DNA from: Polyangium sp. 6x1
GTDB lineage: Bacteria; Myxococcota_A; Polyangia; Polyangiales; Polyangiaceae
DNA length: 64,000 nt
Assembly (NCBI RefSeq): GCF_029946515.1
Contig: NZ_JARZHH010000042.1
Coordinates: 37,664 to 101,663 of the forward strand
Direction of reading: 5' to 3'
This document shows positions 16,734 through 25,655 of the stretch, piece by piece. Under the pieces are notes generated by a model. That model worked only from the letters and a program-made list of their open reading frames with translations, ran no database searches and was not told where the DNA came from. Positions within the stretch are counted from its first letter, which is position 1. Each line of letters starts with the position of its first letter. The position numbers were made by a program, and so were the translations under genes.

Positions 16734-17758
16734 GGCGTGGGTACCCCGCGGACGAGATCGATCCGCATGCCGATGCGGTAGGGAGAGGCTTGCACGATCT
16801 TCGTCTTCTGCCCGGCGATGGAGATGTCTTCCTCGTCGTCCACGTGGGCCGCGTGGACGCCGATGACGTGGCCGTACTGATTGAAGATGGGGCTGCCGCT
16901 GTTGCCGCCGCGCGTGACCGCGTCGTGCAGGATCACCGTGGCCTTGTCCGCCGACGTGGCCTGCTCGTCGAAGCCCATCAGCCGGCCGAGGTGCCCGCTC
17001 AGGAACGTCGCCGACGGGCTCACCGGATCCATCACACGCCCGGGGAAGCCGAGCACGTACACGTCGTCGCCCGGGCCGAGCGCGCGCAGCTCCGTGTCAC
17101 TCGCCAGCGTCACGGCCACGGGGAGCGTCCCTTTCACGCGGAGCAGCGCCACGTCGGGCGTATCCGCGCGCTTCGAGCTCGCGTTGTAGGTCGGGTGCGC
17201 GCGCTGCGCGACGACCTCGAGCTCGACCTTCCCCGCCGACTCGTTCTGCACGACCACGGCCTTTCCGCCGCGGGTCCCGCACGACGTGACGCAGTGGGCG
17301 TTCGTCACGAGCATGTTCTTGCCGATCGCGAAGGCGCTGCAGCAGCCGCTGATGCGGCGGTTCTGCGTGTACGCGAGGACGTAGAGCGCGCCCTTGTTCT
17401 GCTCGTAGAGCTCGCGCCCCGAGAGCACCTTCGTCGGCAACGTGCCCACGGGTGCGGCCACCGGTCGCGCGTCGAGCCCCGCCTCGGCCTTCAGGATCGC
17501 CGCCGCGCGCTGCGATCGGTACACGACGAGGGCCGCCACCCCGAGCGCGACCAGCGTCACGGCCACGCCGAACGCGAGCAATGCGTTCAGCCGCGCGCCT
17601 CGCCGCGTCGCCTCCGCGACCTTCGCCTCGATGATGCCCGCGCTCTTGTCCGGCCCGCTCGTCGCGCGCGCGACGGCGTTCTCCACGATGCGCTGCGCGG
17701 TCGCGACGTCCACACGACCGTCCGCGTCCATCGCCTCGCGCGGCACCTCGCTCGGCAT
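16730..17758 (-). CDS. membrane-anchored trypsin-like protease
   Basis: A 342-residue paralogue of the next gene, without the FHA domain. A short cytoplasmic N-terminus is followed by a membrane helix (about 57-82) and an extracytoplasmic trypsin-like domain with His in TNAHCV, Asp in TPDVALL and Ser in GGNSGSPIF. Extra Cys pairs (GCCSAF and SCGT) may form disulfides. Both proteases share the C-terminal element IAGQKTKIVQASPYRIGMRIDLV, here written in two parts as IAGQKTKIVQASPYR then IGMRIDLV, which suggests tandem duplication. It lies in a tight minus-strand gene string between a PP2C phosphatase and the FHA protease. Confidence 0.88.
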   Translation of the reverse strand: MPSEVPREAMDADGRVDVATAQRIVENAVARATSGPDKSAGIIEAKVAEATRRGARLNALLAFGVAVTLVALGVAALVVYRSQRAAAILKAEAGLDARPVAAPVGTLPTKVLSGRELYEQNKGALYVLAYTQNRRISGCCSAFAIGKNMLVTNAHCVTSCGTRGGKAVVVQNESAGKVELEVVAQRAHPTYNASSKRADTPDVALLRVKGTLPVAVTLASDTELRALGPGDDVYVLGFPGRVMDPVSPSATFLSGHLGRLMGFDEQATSADKATVILHDAVTRGGNSGSPIFNQYGHVIGVHAAHVDDEEDISIAGQKTKIVQASPYRIGMRIDLVRGVPTP

Positions 17759-17803
17759 ATCCCGCGAGTATATTTTTGGCGGCCGGGCTTCGCCAGCCGA
17801 ACG

Positions 17804-19081
17804 CTAGGGCTTCAGCAGGTAGTAGCCGGCGATCGTGATACACGCGAGCGCGCTCGCGATCATCATCACGATGAGCCACTGCGGCGCGCCGTCGGTCGGG
17901 ATGTGGATCGGATCGTCTGGGCCGTGCGAACGCGGCCCGTACGAAGATGGACCCTCTCCGTCCTTGGAGGCGTCTTCCCGCCGCTCGGAGTCGCTCTCGC
18001 GGCGGTGCCCCTCGGACGAGGTCGACGAGGGCAGCGGCGTGAGCGGCACCGAAATCTTCGGCTGATCGAGCTCCTTGACACGGCGGCTCGGATCGGGGGC
18101 CGTGAGCGAGCTCGGCGGCATGGGCTCGGGGAGCTGGTACTTGCGATAGCGCAGCCCCGCGATGTCCTCCTCCGTCGGCTCGGGCAGCGCCTCGCCTTCG
18201 AACTTCGACACGACGACCGTGATGTTGTCGTGGCCGCCCGCTTGATTCGCCCGATCCGTGAGGGTTTTGCAGACCTCGAGCGGATCGTCGATCGTGCGCA
18301 GGACCTCGCGGATCTCCTCGTTGCGCACCATGCCCGAGAGGCCGTCGCTGCAAAGCAGGAGCGTGTCGCCGCGCTTGAGCTCGACGAACGTGAGGTCCAC
18401 CTGCACGCTGTCCGAGGTGCCGAGCGCCTGCAGGATGATGTTGTTGTGCTCGAAGGTCTCGGCCTCTTCCTCGGTGAGCTGACCGGCCTCGATGAGCTGG
18501 TTCACGAGCGACTGATCACGCGTGACCTGCACGAGCCTGTCGCCGCGCAGGATGTACGCGCGGCTGTCGCCGACCTGGCCGATGAAGAGGTGATCGTCGA
18601 CGAGCGCCGACACCGTGGACGTCGTGCCCATCCCGCGCCGCGTGCGATCGAGCTTCGCCTCGCTGAAGATGCGCAGGCCCGCCGACTCGATCGCGTGCAC
18701 GAGCCTCGCCGCGATGTCGTCGTGATCCTTCGGCGGCTCACCCGAGATCATCTTCTGGAAGATGATGTCCACGGCGAGCTGGCTGGCGACCTCGCCGGCG
18801 GCCGCGCCACCCATGCCGTCGCAGACGCCGAGCAGCACGCCCCGCTCGCCGACGACCTGGTTGCGATCGGTCTCCATCAAGCCGCGGCTCGCCTTCGTCA
18901 GGTCCGCGACGATGAAGTTGTCCTCGTTGTGCTCGCGCACCTGGCCCACGTCCGTACGGCCGAACAAGCGCAGCTTGATCGGAGCCGGCTTCTTCGGCTT
19001 GCGCTCGCTGGGCAGACCCTCGGCGCTGTCCGCGGGGCGGTTCGAGTCGGGCTGCGTCTCTCGGGAGGCTTGTTCGCTCAT
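17804..19081 (-). CDS. PP2C-family Ser/Thr protein phosphatase with C-terminal anchor
   Basis: A 425-residue Stp/PrpC-type phosphatase. All metal-binding motifs are present: DVGQVREHNEDNF, GVCDGMGG, GMGTTSTV, GQVGDSRAYIL, LLCSDGLSGMV and GGHDNITVVV. After the catalytic domain (about 38-295) comes a Pro/Ser-rich linker of about 100 residues and one transmembrane helix near the end (WLIVMMIASALACITIAGYYL). It would remove phosphates made by Ser/Thr kinases, and so would reset ligands of the neighbouring FHA proteins. No kinase gene lies in the window. It starts 7 bases after the double-FHA gene. Confidence 0.93.
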   Translation of the reverse strand: MSEQASRETQPDSNRPADSAEGLPSERKPKKPAPIKLRLFGRTDVGQVREHNEDNFIVADLTKASRGLMETDRNQVVGERGVLLGVCDGMGGAAAGEVASQLAVDIIFQKMISGEPPKDHDDIAARLVHAIESAGLRIFSEAKLDRTRRGMGTTSTVSALVDDHLFIGQVGDSRAYILRGDRLVQVTRDQSLVNQLIEAGQLTEEEAETFEHNNIILQALGTSDSVQVDLTFVELKRGDTLLLCSDGLSGMVRNEEIREVLRTIDDPLEVCKTLTDRANQAGGHDNITVVVSKFEGEALPEPTEEDIAGLRYRKYQLPEPMPPSSLTAPDPSRRVKELDQPKISVPLTPLPSSTSSEGHRRESDSERREDASKDGEGPSSYGPRSHGPDDPIHIPTDGAPQWLIVMMIASALACITIAGYYLLKP

Positions 19082-19088
19082 GGGCTCA

Positions 19089-20708
19089 CTACGAGAGGTC
19101 CACCCGGAACAGGTGCTGGCCGATGCGGAGATAGTCGCCGTTGTCGAGGGTGACGTCCGAGCGGATCGCCACGTAGGTGCCGTTGGAAGAGTCCAGATCC
19201 GTGATCGTGAACTCCCCGCTCATCAGGCTCCTGCGAAGGACCGCGTGCCGCCTCGACAGAAAAGGGTCGGCCGTGAAAACGATGTCTCCCACCTCTCGCC
19301 CGATCACCGTTTCATCCCGGAACAGATGGTACACGTCGCGGGTCACGCCCTCGACCGTCCGCTGACAGAGCCGTGCGCGCCGCGGGGTCGAGGGAGACCC
19401 GAACAACAGGGTCCCATGCTGGGTTGCATGCCCGAGCCCTCGCTCCGCGTCGTTCACGGTTTCGAACTGTAACACTTCGAGGCCCAGGAGGAGCAAGTCG
19501 CCGTCTTTCAGCGCGTGCGGTTCCCGGATGCGCCGGTAGACCCCGTTCGTGGAGTGCAGATTCCGGAGGATCCAGTGACCACCCTGAGGCAGGAGGCGCG
19601 CATGCCGCGGGGAGACGTACAGATCGTCCGCCAGAAGGATGTCCCCCTCCGACCTGCCCACGTCGACCTGGCGGTCCACGAGCGGAAACGACTTGCCTTC
19701 GCTGCCATCCTCCACGATCACGACGAGCCGACCCGTCTGGAGGCGACCACTCGGCGTCCCCGAAGGCGCGACGGGCGCCGGGGCCACGAACGCGGACACG
19801 AGCCGCTCGTCCCTTCGCCCCGCGGTCACGGGCTCGGCGAACGGCGGCTCGGCCTCCGCGCGGGCGGCCTTCTCGCCCTCGTCGAGCGGCGCGCCGCAGT
19901 ACTTGCAGAACCGCATGCCCTCGGCGGAATGCCCGTGGCAACGAGCGCAACGCACGAGCCGCGGAGGGCCGGTCCGGGCCGTCGCGATGCCCACGACCGG
20001 CGCGCCGATGATCTTGTCCCCCGTGTCGTCGGGGATCGTGGCCGACGCGCTCTCCAGGTTCGGCGCGACGACCGAGCGCGGGAGCGCAGGCCGCACCGCG
20101 GGGACCTCCGTGATCGGCGCGGCCGCGGGAGGCGCCGCGGGCAGCGGTGACGGAGGCGGAGGCGGAGCGGCCACGGGCTCGGGCTCGGGCTCGGGCTCGG
20201 CCTCCGGCGCGCGACGCACCACCGCGGACTCGCTCGAAGCGGCGGCGGGACGACCGAGCGAAGCGCCGCACGTCACGCAGAAGCGGTAGCCGGGCGGATT
20301 CGACGAGCGACAGCTCGGGCACGTCGTGATCGCGTCGGCGCCGAACGAGACGGTGAACTGAAGCGCGGGCGCCTCGGGCCTGGATCGCGGCGCCGAGGGT
20401 TTCGGGGACGATGCTGCATTGCCGGACGTCGGGCTGCCGGACGTCGGGCTGCCGGACGTTGGGCTACCGGATGTTGGGCTGCCGGACGTCGGGTTCGCCG
20501 AGGGAGCGGGGTTCGAGGCGATCGCGGGCGCGGAGCTCGGCGCGTCGTCCGTGCTTCGGGCCTCGGCCACCGCGGCGCGCTCGACGCGCTCGATCCCGTG
20601 GGGCGGCGTGGGCGGCACGCCGCGCCCCTGGGTCCGAAGGCGCCTGCCGCAATCCAGGCAAAACGTCAGGTTGTCGGCGTTTTCACGACCGCAGACGTCG
20701 CAGATCAC
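19089..20708 (-). CDS. zinc-ribbon protein with two FHA domains
   Basis: A 539-residue cytoplasmic adaptor. It begins with a zinc ribbon (CDVCGR...CLDCGR), followed by a repeat-rich linker (five SPTSG units), a second ribbon (CPSCRSS...CVTCGA), a Pro-rich stretch and a third ribbon (CARCHG...CKYCGA). Two FHA domains follow: QVDVGRSEGDILLADDLYVS with SPRHARL and HSTNGVY, then ETVIGREVGDIVFTAD with SRRHAVL and DSSNGTY. The FHA domains should bind phosphothreonine peptides. GTG start. With the PP2C gene just downstream it forms a phosphothreonine write-read-erase set missing only the kinase. Confidence 0.9.
   Translation of the reverse strand: MICDVCGRENADNLTFCLDCGRRLRTQGRGVPPTPPHGIERVERAAVAEARSTDDAPSSAPAIASNPAPSANPTSGSPTSGSPTSGSPTSGSPTSGNAASSPKPSAPRSRPEAPALQFTVSFGADAITTCPSCRSSNPPGYRFCVTCGASLGRPAAASSESAVVRRAPEAEPEPEPEPVAAPPPPPSPLPAAPPAAAPITEVPAVRPALPRSVVAPNLESASATIPDDTGDKIIGAPVVGIATARTGPPRLVRCARCHGHSAEGMRFCKYCGAPLDEGEKAARAEAEPPFAEPVTAGRRDERLVSAFVAPAPVAPSGTPSGRLQTGRLVVIVEDGSEGKSFPLVDRQVDVGRSEGDILLADDLYVSPRHARLLPQGGHWILRNLHSTNGVYRRIREPHALKDGDLLLLGLEVLQFETVNDAERGLGHATQHGTLLFGSPSTPRRARLCQRTVEGVTRDVYHLFRDETVIGREVGDIVFTADPFLSRRHAVLRRSLMSGEFTITDLDSSNGTYVAIRSDVTLDNGDYLRIGQHLFRVDLS
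20421..20495. repeat. five 15-bp tandem repeats inside the FHA gene
   Basis: Five units of GCCGGACGTCGGGCT start at 20421, 20436, 20451, 20466 and 20481. Units one and two are identical and the others differ at one to three positions. On the minus strand each unit encodes Ser-Pro-Thr-Ser-Gly, a flexible linker between the first and second zinc ribbons. The high identity suggests recent slippage, so copy number may vary between strains. Confidence 0.9.
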
Positions 20709-20795
20709 AGCGCGAGAGGACCGCGGAGGAGCGTTCGAGTCAAGTGCCCGAGCGCAAGATCGACACGAAAAGGGCGCCCCGCGGCCCGCTCCGAG

Positions 20796-21479
20796 CTACC
20801 TGCGCCCGATCTCGCTGCGGAGCTCGAACTGGAACTCGGCGCCCAGGAAGTGCGCCACGCCCGTGGCACGGACGGCCCCCGCCGTATCGGTCCATCCTGC
20901 GATGAGCATCGGGCGGTAGACCAGGCCGAAGCCCAGGATCGCCACCCGGGAAAGCTCGATTTCGACGCCGAGCCCTCCGAAGAGGAGCCCGCCGCCCGTC
21001 TCGACGCCCCACTCGTTTCCATACGCGAGCGCGCCGATCCCCCAGGAAGCGTAGGGCGCGGCGCGGGTCCCGAAGTCCGGCAGGTAGCGCATCTCGAAGC
21101 GGAGCTGCTGGAAGATCCCGAGCCGGTAGAGATTGCTCGAGTCCATCTTCGCGAACTGGTAGGCCCCGCCGACGTACCAGGGCCCAGCGGATCGATACCC
21201 GCCGCGGATCGCGAGACCTCCGGCTCCGCCCAGGATACAAGGCGCGGCCTTTCCACCTTCGGGCGCGCAGACCGCGCCTGCGTCGAGGTTCGTCTCGGCG
21301 ACGATGGCCACGCCGTACTGGAAGTACTCGACGTGGAGCGGCGGTGGACGGACGCCCCCGAGGACACGCAGAGGCTCGTTCGCCGGAGGCAGCGGAGCGC
21401 TCGGCTCACCACGCGCCGGACCGGAGGCGGCGAGCAGAGAGGCGCAAAGGAGCAGACCGAAGGGCCGTCGCGCGCTCAC
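20796..21479 (-). CDS. secreted protein, probable outer-membrane beta-barrel
   Basis: A 227-residue protein with a signal peptide (PFGLLLCASLLAASGPARG) and a mature part of alternating hydrophobic and glycine-rich strands (GGLAIRGGYRSAGPWYVGGAYQF, here as GGLAIRGGY then WYVGGAYQF) ending FQFELRSEIGRR. This pattern fits a small OmpW/OmpX-like barrel. One Cys pair (CAPEGGKAAPC) may close a loop. No family recognised with certainty. It lies 87 bases upstream of the FHA gene on the same strand and may start this long minus-strand cluster. GTG start. Confidence 0.65.
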   Translation of the reverse strand: MSARRPFGLLLCASLLAASGPARGEPSAPLPPANEPLRVLGGVRPPPLHVEYFQYGVAIVAETNLDAGAVCAPEGGKAAPCILGGAGGLAIRGGYRSAGPWYVGGAYQFAKMDSSNLYRLGIFQQLRFEMRYLPDFGTRAAPYASWGIGALAYGNEWGVETGGGLLFGGLGVEIELSRVAILGFGLVYRPMLIAGWTDTAGAVRATGVAHFLGAEFQFELRSEIGRR

Positions 21480-21759
21480 CGGCGCTCACGCTACGCGCCT
21501 GGGCCCGAGCCCGCAACCCGCCGCGCGCGCGCCCGATGCCGGCGCGGAAGGCGCCTCGTGTCCCCTTCCCTTTCCGCTCCGGGCGAGGCCGAAGAAGGTG
21601 GGGCCCGATGCGAGGGGCGGGCGACACCTGGTCACGAAGGTCTCCGGGGGCTCTCGCCTTGACGCAGCGCGCGCCTGCGCCAACGTCTCGGAAACCTTTT
21701 CGCCGATCATCGGCGCGCTTGACGTCGCCATGGTTGGTCGCCTAAACGGAGCCACGCTC

Positions 21760-22149
21760 ATGGAGATCCACCTCGACAAGCGTGCGGTTAAGCAGATCCG
21801 CCTCTCCGCTGCGGACGCGATCGACGAAGGCGATACGGAGGCCCTGCGCGAGGACGTCCTCGAGGCGTTCAGCGAGGAGCAGGTCGAAGAAATCGAGCGT
21901 CGGCTCGACAGCGGCGATTTCTTCGAATTTTTGACCGACGTCCTCGACGAGTGGAGCGGCGACGACGTCGACGAGCTCTTCGAGCTCCTCGAAACGCAGC
22001 TCGGCGAGATGGGCATCGATCTCAAGTACGAGCAGCGTGAAGAAGAGGACGAGGAGGAGGTCGAGGACGACGACGACCTCGACGACGACGACGACCTCGA
22101 CGACGAAGACGACGAGGAGCTCGAGGAAGAGAACGACGAGGAAGACTGA
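21760..22149 (+). CDS. small acidic protein with Asp/Glu tail
   Basis: A 129-residue protein. The first 95 residues are predicted helices (EALREDVLEAFSEEQVEEI, LFELLETQLGEMGIDL) and the last 35 are nearly all Asp and Glu, encoded by GAC/GAG runs. The net charge is extremely negative, which suggests binding to a basic partner or a DNA mimic; the function is unknown. ATG 21760 is chosen because GGAG lies 7 bases upstream; an ATG at 21730 has no ribosome site. The gene stands alone on the plus strand and ends 9 bases before the convergent TPR lipoprotein gene. Confidence 0.75.
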   Translation: MEIHLDKRAVKQIRLSAADAIDEGDTEALREDVLEAFSEEQVEEIERRLDSGDFFEFLTDVLDEWSGDDVDELFELLETQLGEMGIDLKYEQREEEDEEEVEDDDDLDDDDDLDDEDDEELEEENDEED

Positions 22150-22158
22150 CGCCTGCCG

Positions 22159-23280
22159 TCAGTCGCCCGCGGGATCCGCGGGCGCCTCGTCCTTCCGTCC
22201 GCTCGCCTCTCGCTCGATGTAGCCCGCGCACGACTTTTCGTTCGGCGCGGGCCTGATCTCGTCGCAGACGAGGTGCGCGCAGGGCGCGTACCGCGAGTCG
22301 GAAAAATCCTTGCGCAAGCGCTTGACGAGGTCGCAAGCCTCGCCTTTGTCGCCGTCTTCGTGCGCGAGGCGCGCCTCGGCCCAGAGCGCGTCGTCGCGCA
22401 AGGTGGACGTCGGATGATCGGCGTAGAGCTTGTGCAGCTCGCGGCGCGCCGCGCGATGATCGTGCAGCCGATCACGGTAGAGCTCCGCGATGCGCATCTG
22501 CGCCGGCGAGTAACGCGGGCGCTCGTAGCTGCCCGTGAGGTGCGAGGACTCGCGCGCCGCGAGCAGCGCGCGCAGCTGCGCGATCGCCGCCTCGTAGTGC
22601 CCGAGCTCCTCTTCGATCAACGACGCGTGCCAGAGCGCGTCGTCCGTCAGCGTCCCGAAAGGGTACGGATGCGCGACCGAGAGCGCGACGAGCGCGTCGC
22701 GCGCCTCCGCGTGCCGCCCGAGCCGTTCGAGCGCGAGCGCCGCTTCGTAATCGACGTTCTCTTCGAGCTCCGTGTTCCGGAGGACCCGCGCCGGCCCCTT
22801 CGCCCACGCGAGCACCGCCTCGTCGCCGCCGCGCTCGCGCTCGTGCTCCACGAGCCGCTTCACCGCTCTCCTGGCGAGGCCGTTCTTCGTGTACCTCGCC
22901 GTCGCGTCGAAGAGCATCGCGTAGCCGCGCTCCGCGTCGCCGTGCTCGATCTCGAGGTTGGCGAGCTCGAACGCGGCGCGGCCCGCGCGTGGTCCCTGGG
23001 GGGAGGTCTCGGCGAGCTTCTGGAGCGCGGCCTTCGCGTCGGCGTGCGCGCCGCGCCGCTCGTGCATGCGCGCCACGAGGAAGAGCGCCTCGTCGCGATC
23101 CTTCACGCGCTCGGCGGCGCCCGCGGCCTCCTCGTAGCTCTTCGCGGCCTCCTCGTAGCGCCCCGCGTGATACGCCCTCTGCCCCGCGGCGAACGATCGC
23201 TCGTACGCGTCGCCGAGGCTCGGCCCGCACCCGACGAGCCACCACGCGAGGACAAACCCGAGGCCGCGCCTCGCGCTCAC
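22159..23280 (-). CDS. TPR-repeat lipoprotein
   Basis: A 373-residue protein with a lipoprotein signal ending in LVGC (about residue 18) followed by tetratricopeptide-like helices throughout: [41 protein letters not shown], and [20 protein letters not shown] among others. This layout recalls BamD/YbgF-type envelope scaffolds, with tandem gaps of about 34-38 residues between repeats. Binding partner unknown. The GTG start overlaps the stop of the threonine aldolase gene (GTGA), so it is translated from the same message. Confidence 0.82.
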   Translation of the reverse strand: MSARRGLGFVLAWWLVGCGPSLGDAYERSFAAGQRAYHAGRYEEAAKSYEEAAGAAERVKDRDEALFLVARMHERRGAHADAKAALQKLAETSPQGPRAGRAAFELANLEIEHGDAERGYAMLFDATARYTKNGLARRAVKRLVEHERERGGDEAVLAWAKGPARVLRNTELEENVDYEAALALERLGRHAEARDALVALSVAHPYPFGTLTDDALWHASLIEEELGHYEAAIAQLRALLAARESSHLTGSYERPRYSPAQMRIAELYRDRLHDHRAARRELHKLYADHPTSTLRDDALWAEARLAHEDGDKGEACDLVKRLRKDFSDSRYAPCAHLVCDEIRPAPNEKSCAGYIEREASGRKDEAPADPAGD

Positions 23281-24311
23281 GCGGGCGTCGCCTTCCGCGT
23301 GACGACCTCGCGCGTCGCGTCCGCGAGCGCCGCGGCCGCCTCGGCGACGCGCGCCGCCGGCAGATCGAGGTGCGTCACCACGCGGACGCGCCGCGCGCCC
23401 GACGCGCCGACGAGGACGCCACGCGCGCGCGCGGCTGCGACGAGCTCGTCGGCCGCCACGGGCAAATCCACCTGCACGATGTTCGTCTCGACCTCGGGCA
23501 CGCTCGCCCCGGCCTCGCGAATCGCCGCGCCGATCACGCGCGCGGCGGCGTGATCCTCCGCGAGCCGCGCGCGGTGATGCTCGAGCGCGTGGAGCGCGCC
23601 CGCGGCGAGCACGCCGATCTGCCGCATGCCGCCGCCGAGCATCTTCCGGAACCTACGGGCTCGTACGATCGTCTCCGCGTCGCCGCAGATCGCCGATCCC
23701 ACCGGAGCCCCGAGACCCTTTGAGTAGCAAACACTCGCCGTCTCGAACGGCGCGCAGAGCTCCGCGATCGAGAGCCCCGACGCGACCGCGGCGTTCCACA
23801 CGCGCGCCCCGTCGAGGTGCATCACGAGCCCGTGCGCCCGCGCGACCTCCGCGATCGCGAGCACGTCGCGCTGCGGAAAGACCCGACCGCCTGCCCGGTT
23901 GTGCGTGTTCTCCAGCGCGACGACCCGCGGCCGCGGGTGATAATAATGCGGCGGCTTGATGACCTCTTTCAGCTCGTCCGGCCCGAACAGCCCGCCGCGG
24001 CCGGCGATCTCGAACTGCACCCCGGACCAGGCCGCGCCCGCGCCCGACTCGTAGAACGCGCAGTGCGCGCCTTCGCCGATGATCACCTCGTCGCCGCGCT
24101 GCGTGTGGCAGAGCAGGGCGATCTGGTTGCCCATCGTCCCGCTCGGCACGAACAGCGCCGCCGCCTTGCCTGTGATCTCGGCCGTGAGCTTCTCCAGGCG
24201 CGCGACCGTCGGGTCCTCCCCGTACACGTCGTCGCCCACCTCGGCCCGGGCCATGGCCTCCCGCATCGCGGCTGTGGGCCGCGTCACGGTATCCGAGCGC
24301 AGATCGATCAT
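23277..24311 (-). CDS. ltaE: low-specificity L-threonine aldolase
   Basis: A 344-residue PLP enzyme that splits L-threonine or allo-threonine into glycine and acetaldehyde. Family features are clear: the start [23 protein letters not shown], the PLP-phosphate region [11 protein letters not shown], His and Asp of LDGAR, and the Schiff-base Lys198 in [12 protein letters not shown]. Length matches LtaE. Cytoplasmic. The stop overlaps the start of the TPR lipoprotein gene, an unrelated partner. ATG start; 98 bases separate it from the next upstream minus-strand gene end. Confidence 0.95.
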   Translation of the reverse strand: MIDLRSDTVTRPTAAMREAMARAEVGDDVYGEDPTVARLEKLTAEITGKAAALFVPSGTMGNQIALLCHTQRGDEVIIGEGAHCAFYESGAGAAWSGVQFEIAGRGGLFGPDELKEVIKPPHYYHPRPRVVALENTHNRAGGRVFPQRDVLAIAEVARAHGLVMHLDGARVWNAAVASGLSIAELCAPFETASVCYSKGLGAPVGSAICGDAETIVRARRFRKMLGGGMRQIGVLAAGALHALEHHRARLAEDHAAARVIGAAIREAGASVPEVETNIVQVDLPVAADELVAAARARGVLVGASGARRVRVVTHLDLPAARVAEAAAALADATREVVTRKATPA

Positions 24312-24409
24312 GCCCCTACTTCGCCCAGAAGAAGCGCGCTTGGCAACGCCTTGTTCACGGGCGGCACTGCGTCACGGGCGGACGGGGCCTCGGCAGAGGC
24401 GCCGACGAC

Positions 24410-25078
24410 CTAGCAGAAGAAGCACTTGTTCCGCTGGGGCGGCTCCGGGTCGAAACGCACGCGGCCGCAGGTGTCACAAATGCACAGGTTTTGCGCGTAA
24501 AACTCCCGCCGCCCGAGGATGTCGGAGACGAACAGGCTCGTCACGATGTCGCTCAGAATGTCGTGGCTGCGCGGGCGCGGCACCCACTGCATCGTTTCGC
24601 CCACGACGACCCTGCGGACGCGGCCCGCGAAGATCGCGGCCGAGAGGAAGCGGTCGTCGACCGGCTCCTTTCGCAGCCCGCGCAGATGCCCGACCACACG
24701 CGCGCGCGTGCGGACCAGGATCGCGGCCGTCTCGTCCGTCGGCGGGATCTCGGGCAGGAACGCGCTGCAATGCTTGTCGGCCGGCAATGCGCCGAAAAGC
24801 GGCTCCTGGATCCGCCAGGGGCGGGCCATGTAACCCGGCTGCACGAGGTTCCGGTCGATCCAGGAGCGCAGCTCTTCCCGGCACATCCGCCGCGAGGCGA
24901 CGCCTTCGAGGAACGTCAGCGCGGCGGCGAGCGCGTCGCTCGGCGGGGCCAGGGGCTCGGGGATCACGACGCGACGGATGCCGCTGCCGCTGCCCCGGTT
25001 CGACGAGACGGGCACCGCGTCGCTCGTTCCTTCGCTCTTCGTGGCCAGAACGTTCCTGGGCGAGGACCTCGTCGACAT
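24410..25078 (-). CDS. hypothetical protein with C-terminal zinc ribbon, start uncertain
   Basis: About 222 residues, no known family. The well-coded part runs from VVIPEPLAPPSDALAAALTF to the end. It is mostly helical, with a closing Cys cluster (CICDTCG, then 15 residues, then CFFC) that looks like a zinc ribbon placed at the very C-terminus. The ATG at 25078 lacks a good ribosome site. A different reading frame starts at ATG 25127 with a more protein-like sequence (MAEPWRLVRRLLPFLRHVDEV), so the true N-terminus may lie there and be separated by a frameshift near 25050-25080. Stands alone, divergent from the Gly-rich lipoprotein gene. Confidence 0.55.
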   Translation of the reverse strand: MSTRSSPRNVLATKSEGTSDAVPVSSNRGSGSGIRRVVIPEPLAPPSDALAAALTFLEGVASRRMCREELRSWIDRNLVQPGYMARPWRIQEPLFGALPADKHCSAFLPEIPPTDETAAILVRTRARVVGHLRGLRKEPVDDRFLSAAIFAGRVRRVVVGETMQWVPRPRSHDILSDIVTSLFVSDILGRREFYAQNLCICDTCGRVRFDPEPPQRNKCFFC

Positions 25079-25655
25079 GTCGCAGGAACGGGAGCAATCG
25101 CCGGACCAGCCGCCAGGGCTCCGCCATGGGGGTCGTCCGATCAACCGGGGCGAACGACGAGGCCTCTGGACGGCCTCGCGAGGCAGCCCGGGCGAGCAGC
25201 TATTGCCATGCGACCTCCAGCGATTGCATTTCGGGATCGCGCGGACGGGCCCCGGTGTGCGGCGCGGATACGGTAGAGCCAGTGCGCAGCCCCCGTGCCC
25301 GCGTCGGATGGAGCGCCTCGGGGGCAAGAAGCTCCATTGTTTTCAGATTCTACCGACTGCTCCTGATTCGCATTGAAGAAACGTCCCCGGAATCGACGCG
25401 GCGCTCAGGCGTCGACCTTATGGCGCAGCCGGGTGCAGGAAATCGCGGCCCGAAGGGAGCGTGAGCAAAATCACTGCCACCTGGAATTCGCACGCGGCTC
25501 GCGGACATCTCGCATGGAACCGCTGGGCCTCTCCACGCGTATGCGATGACTCCGACCTCCTTTCGCCATGGACGTGCTCCGCTTTGCGAGCGAATTTCGC
25601 ACGGAGAACGCCCGCTGGCTTGACGTTCCGGTCGGAAACGGAGAGAGTGCTTTAC
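25079..25655. other. divergent intergenic region without a supported gene
   Basis: About 575 bases between the minus-strand zinc-ribbon gene and the plus-strand Gly-rich lipoprotein gene. An open frame from GTG 25461 runs into the lipoprotein, but its translation lacks a signal and is poorly coded, so I treat it as leader DNA. The stretch 25340-25480 is less GC-rich than its surroundings and could hold promoters for both genes. No clear -35/-10 pair, repeat or riboswitch was found. Confidence 0.5.

Noticed and set aside
25461..25655. A 65-residue N-terminal extension of the Gly-rich lipoprotein
   Set aside because: It would bury the lipoprotein signal inside the protein; its ribosome site is only 1 base from the GTG.
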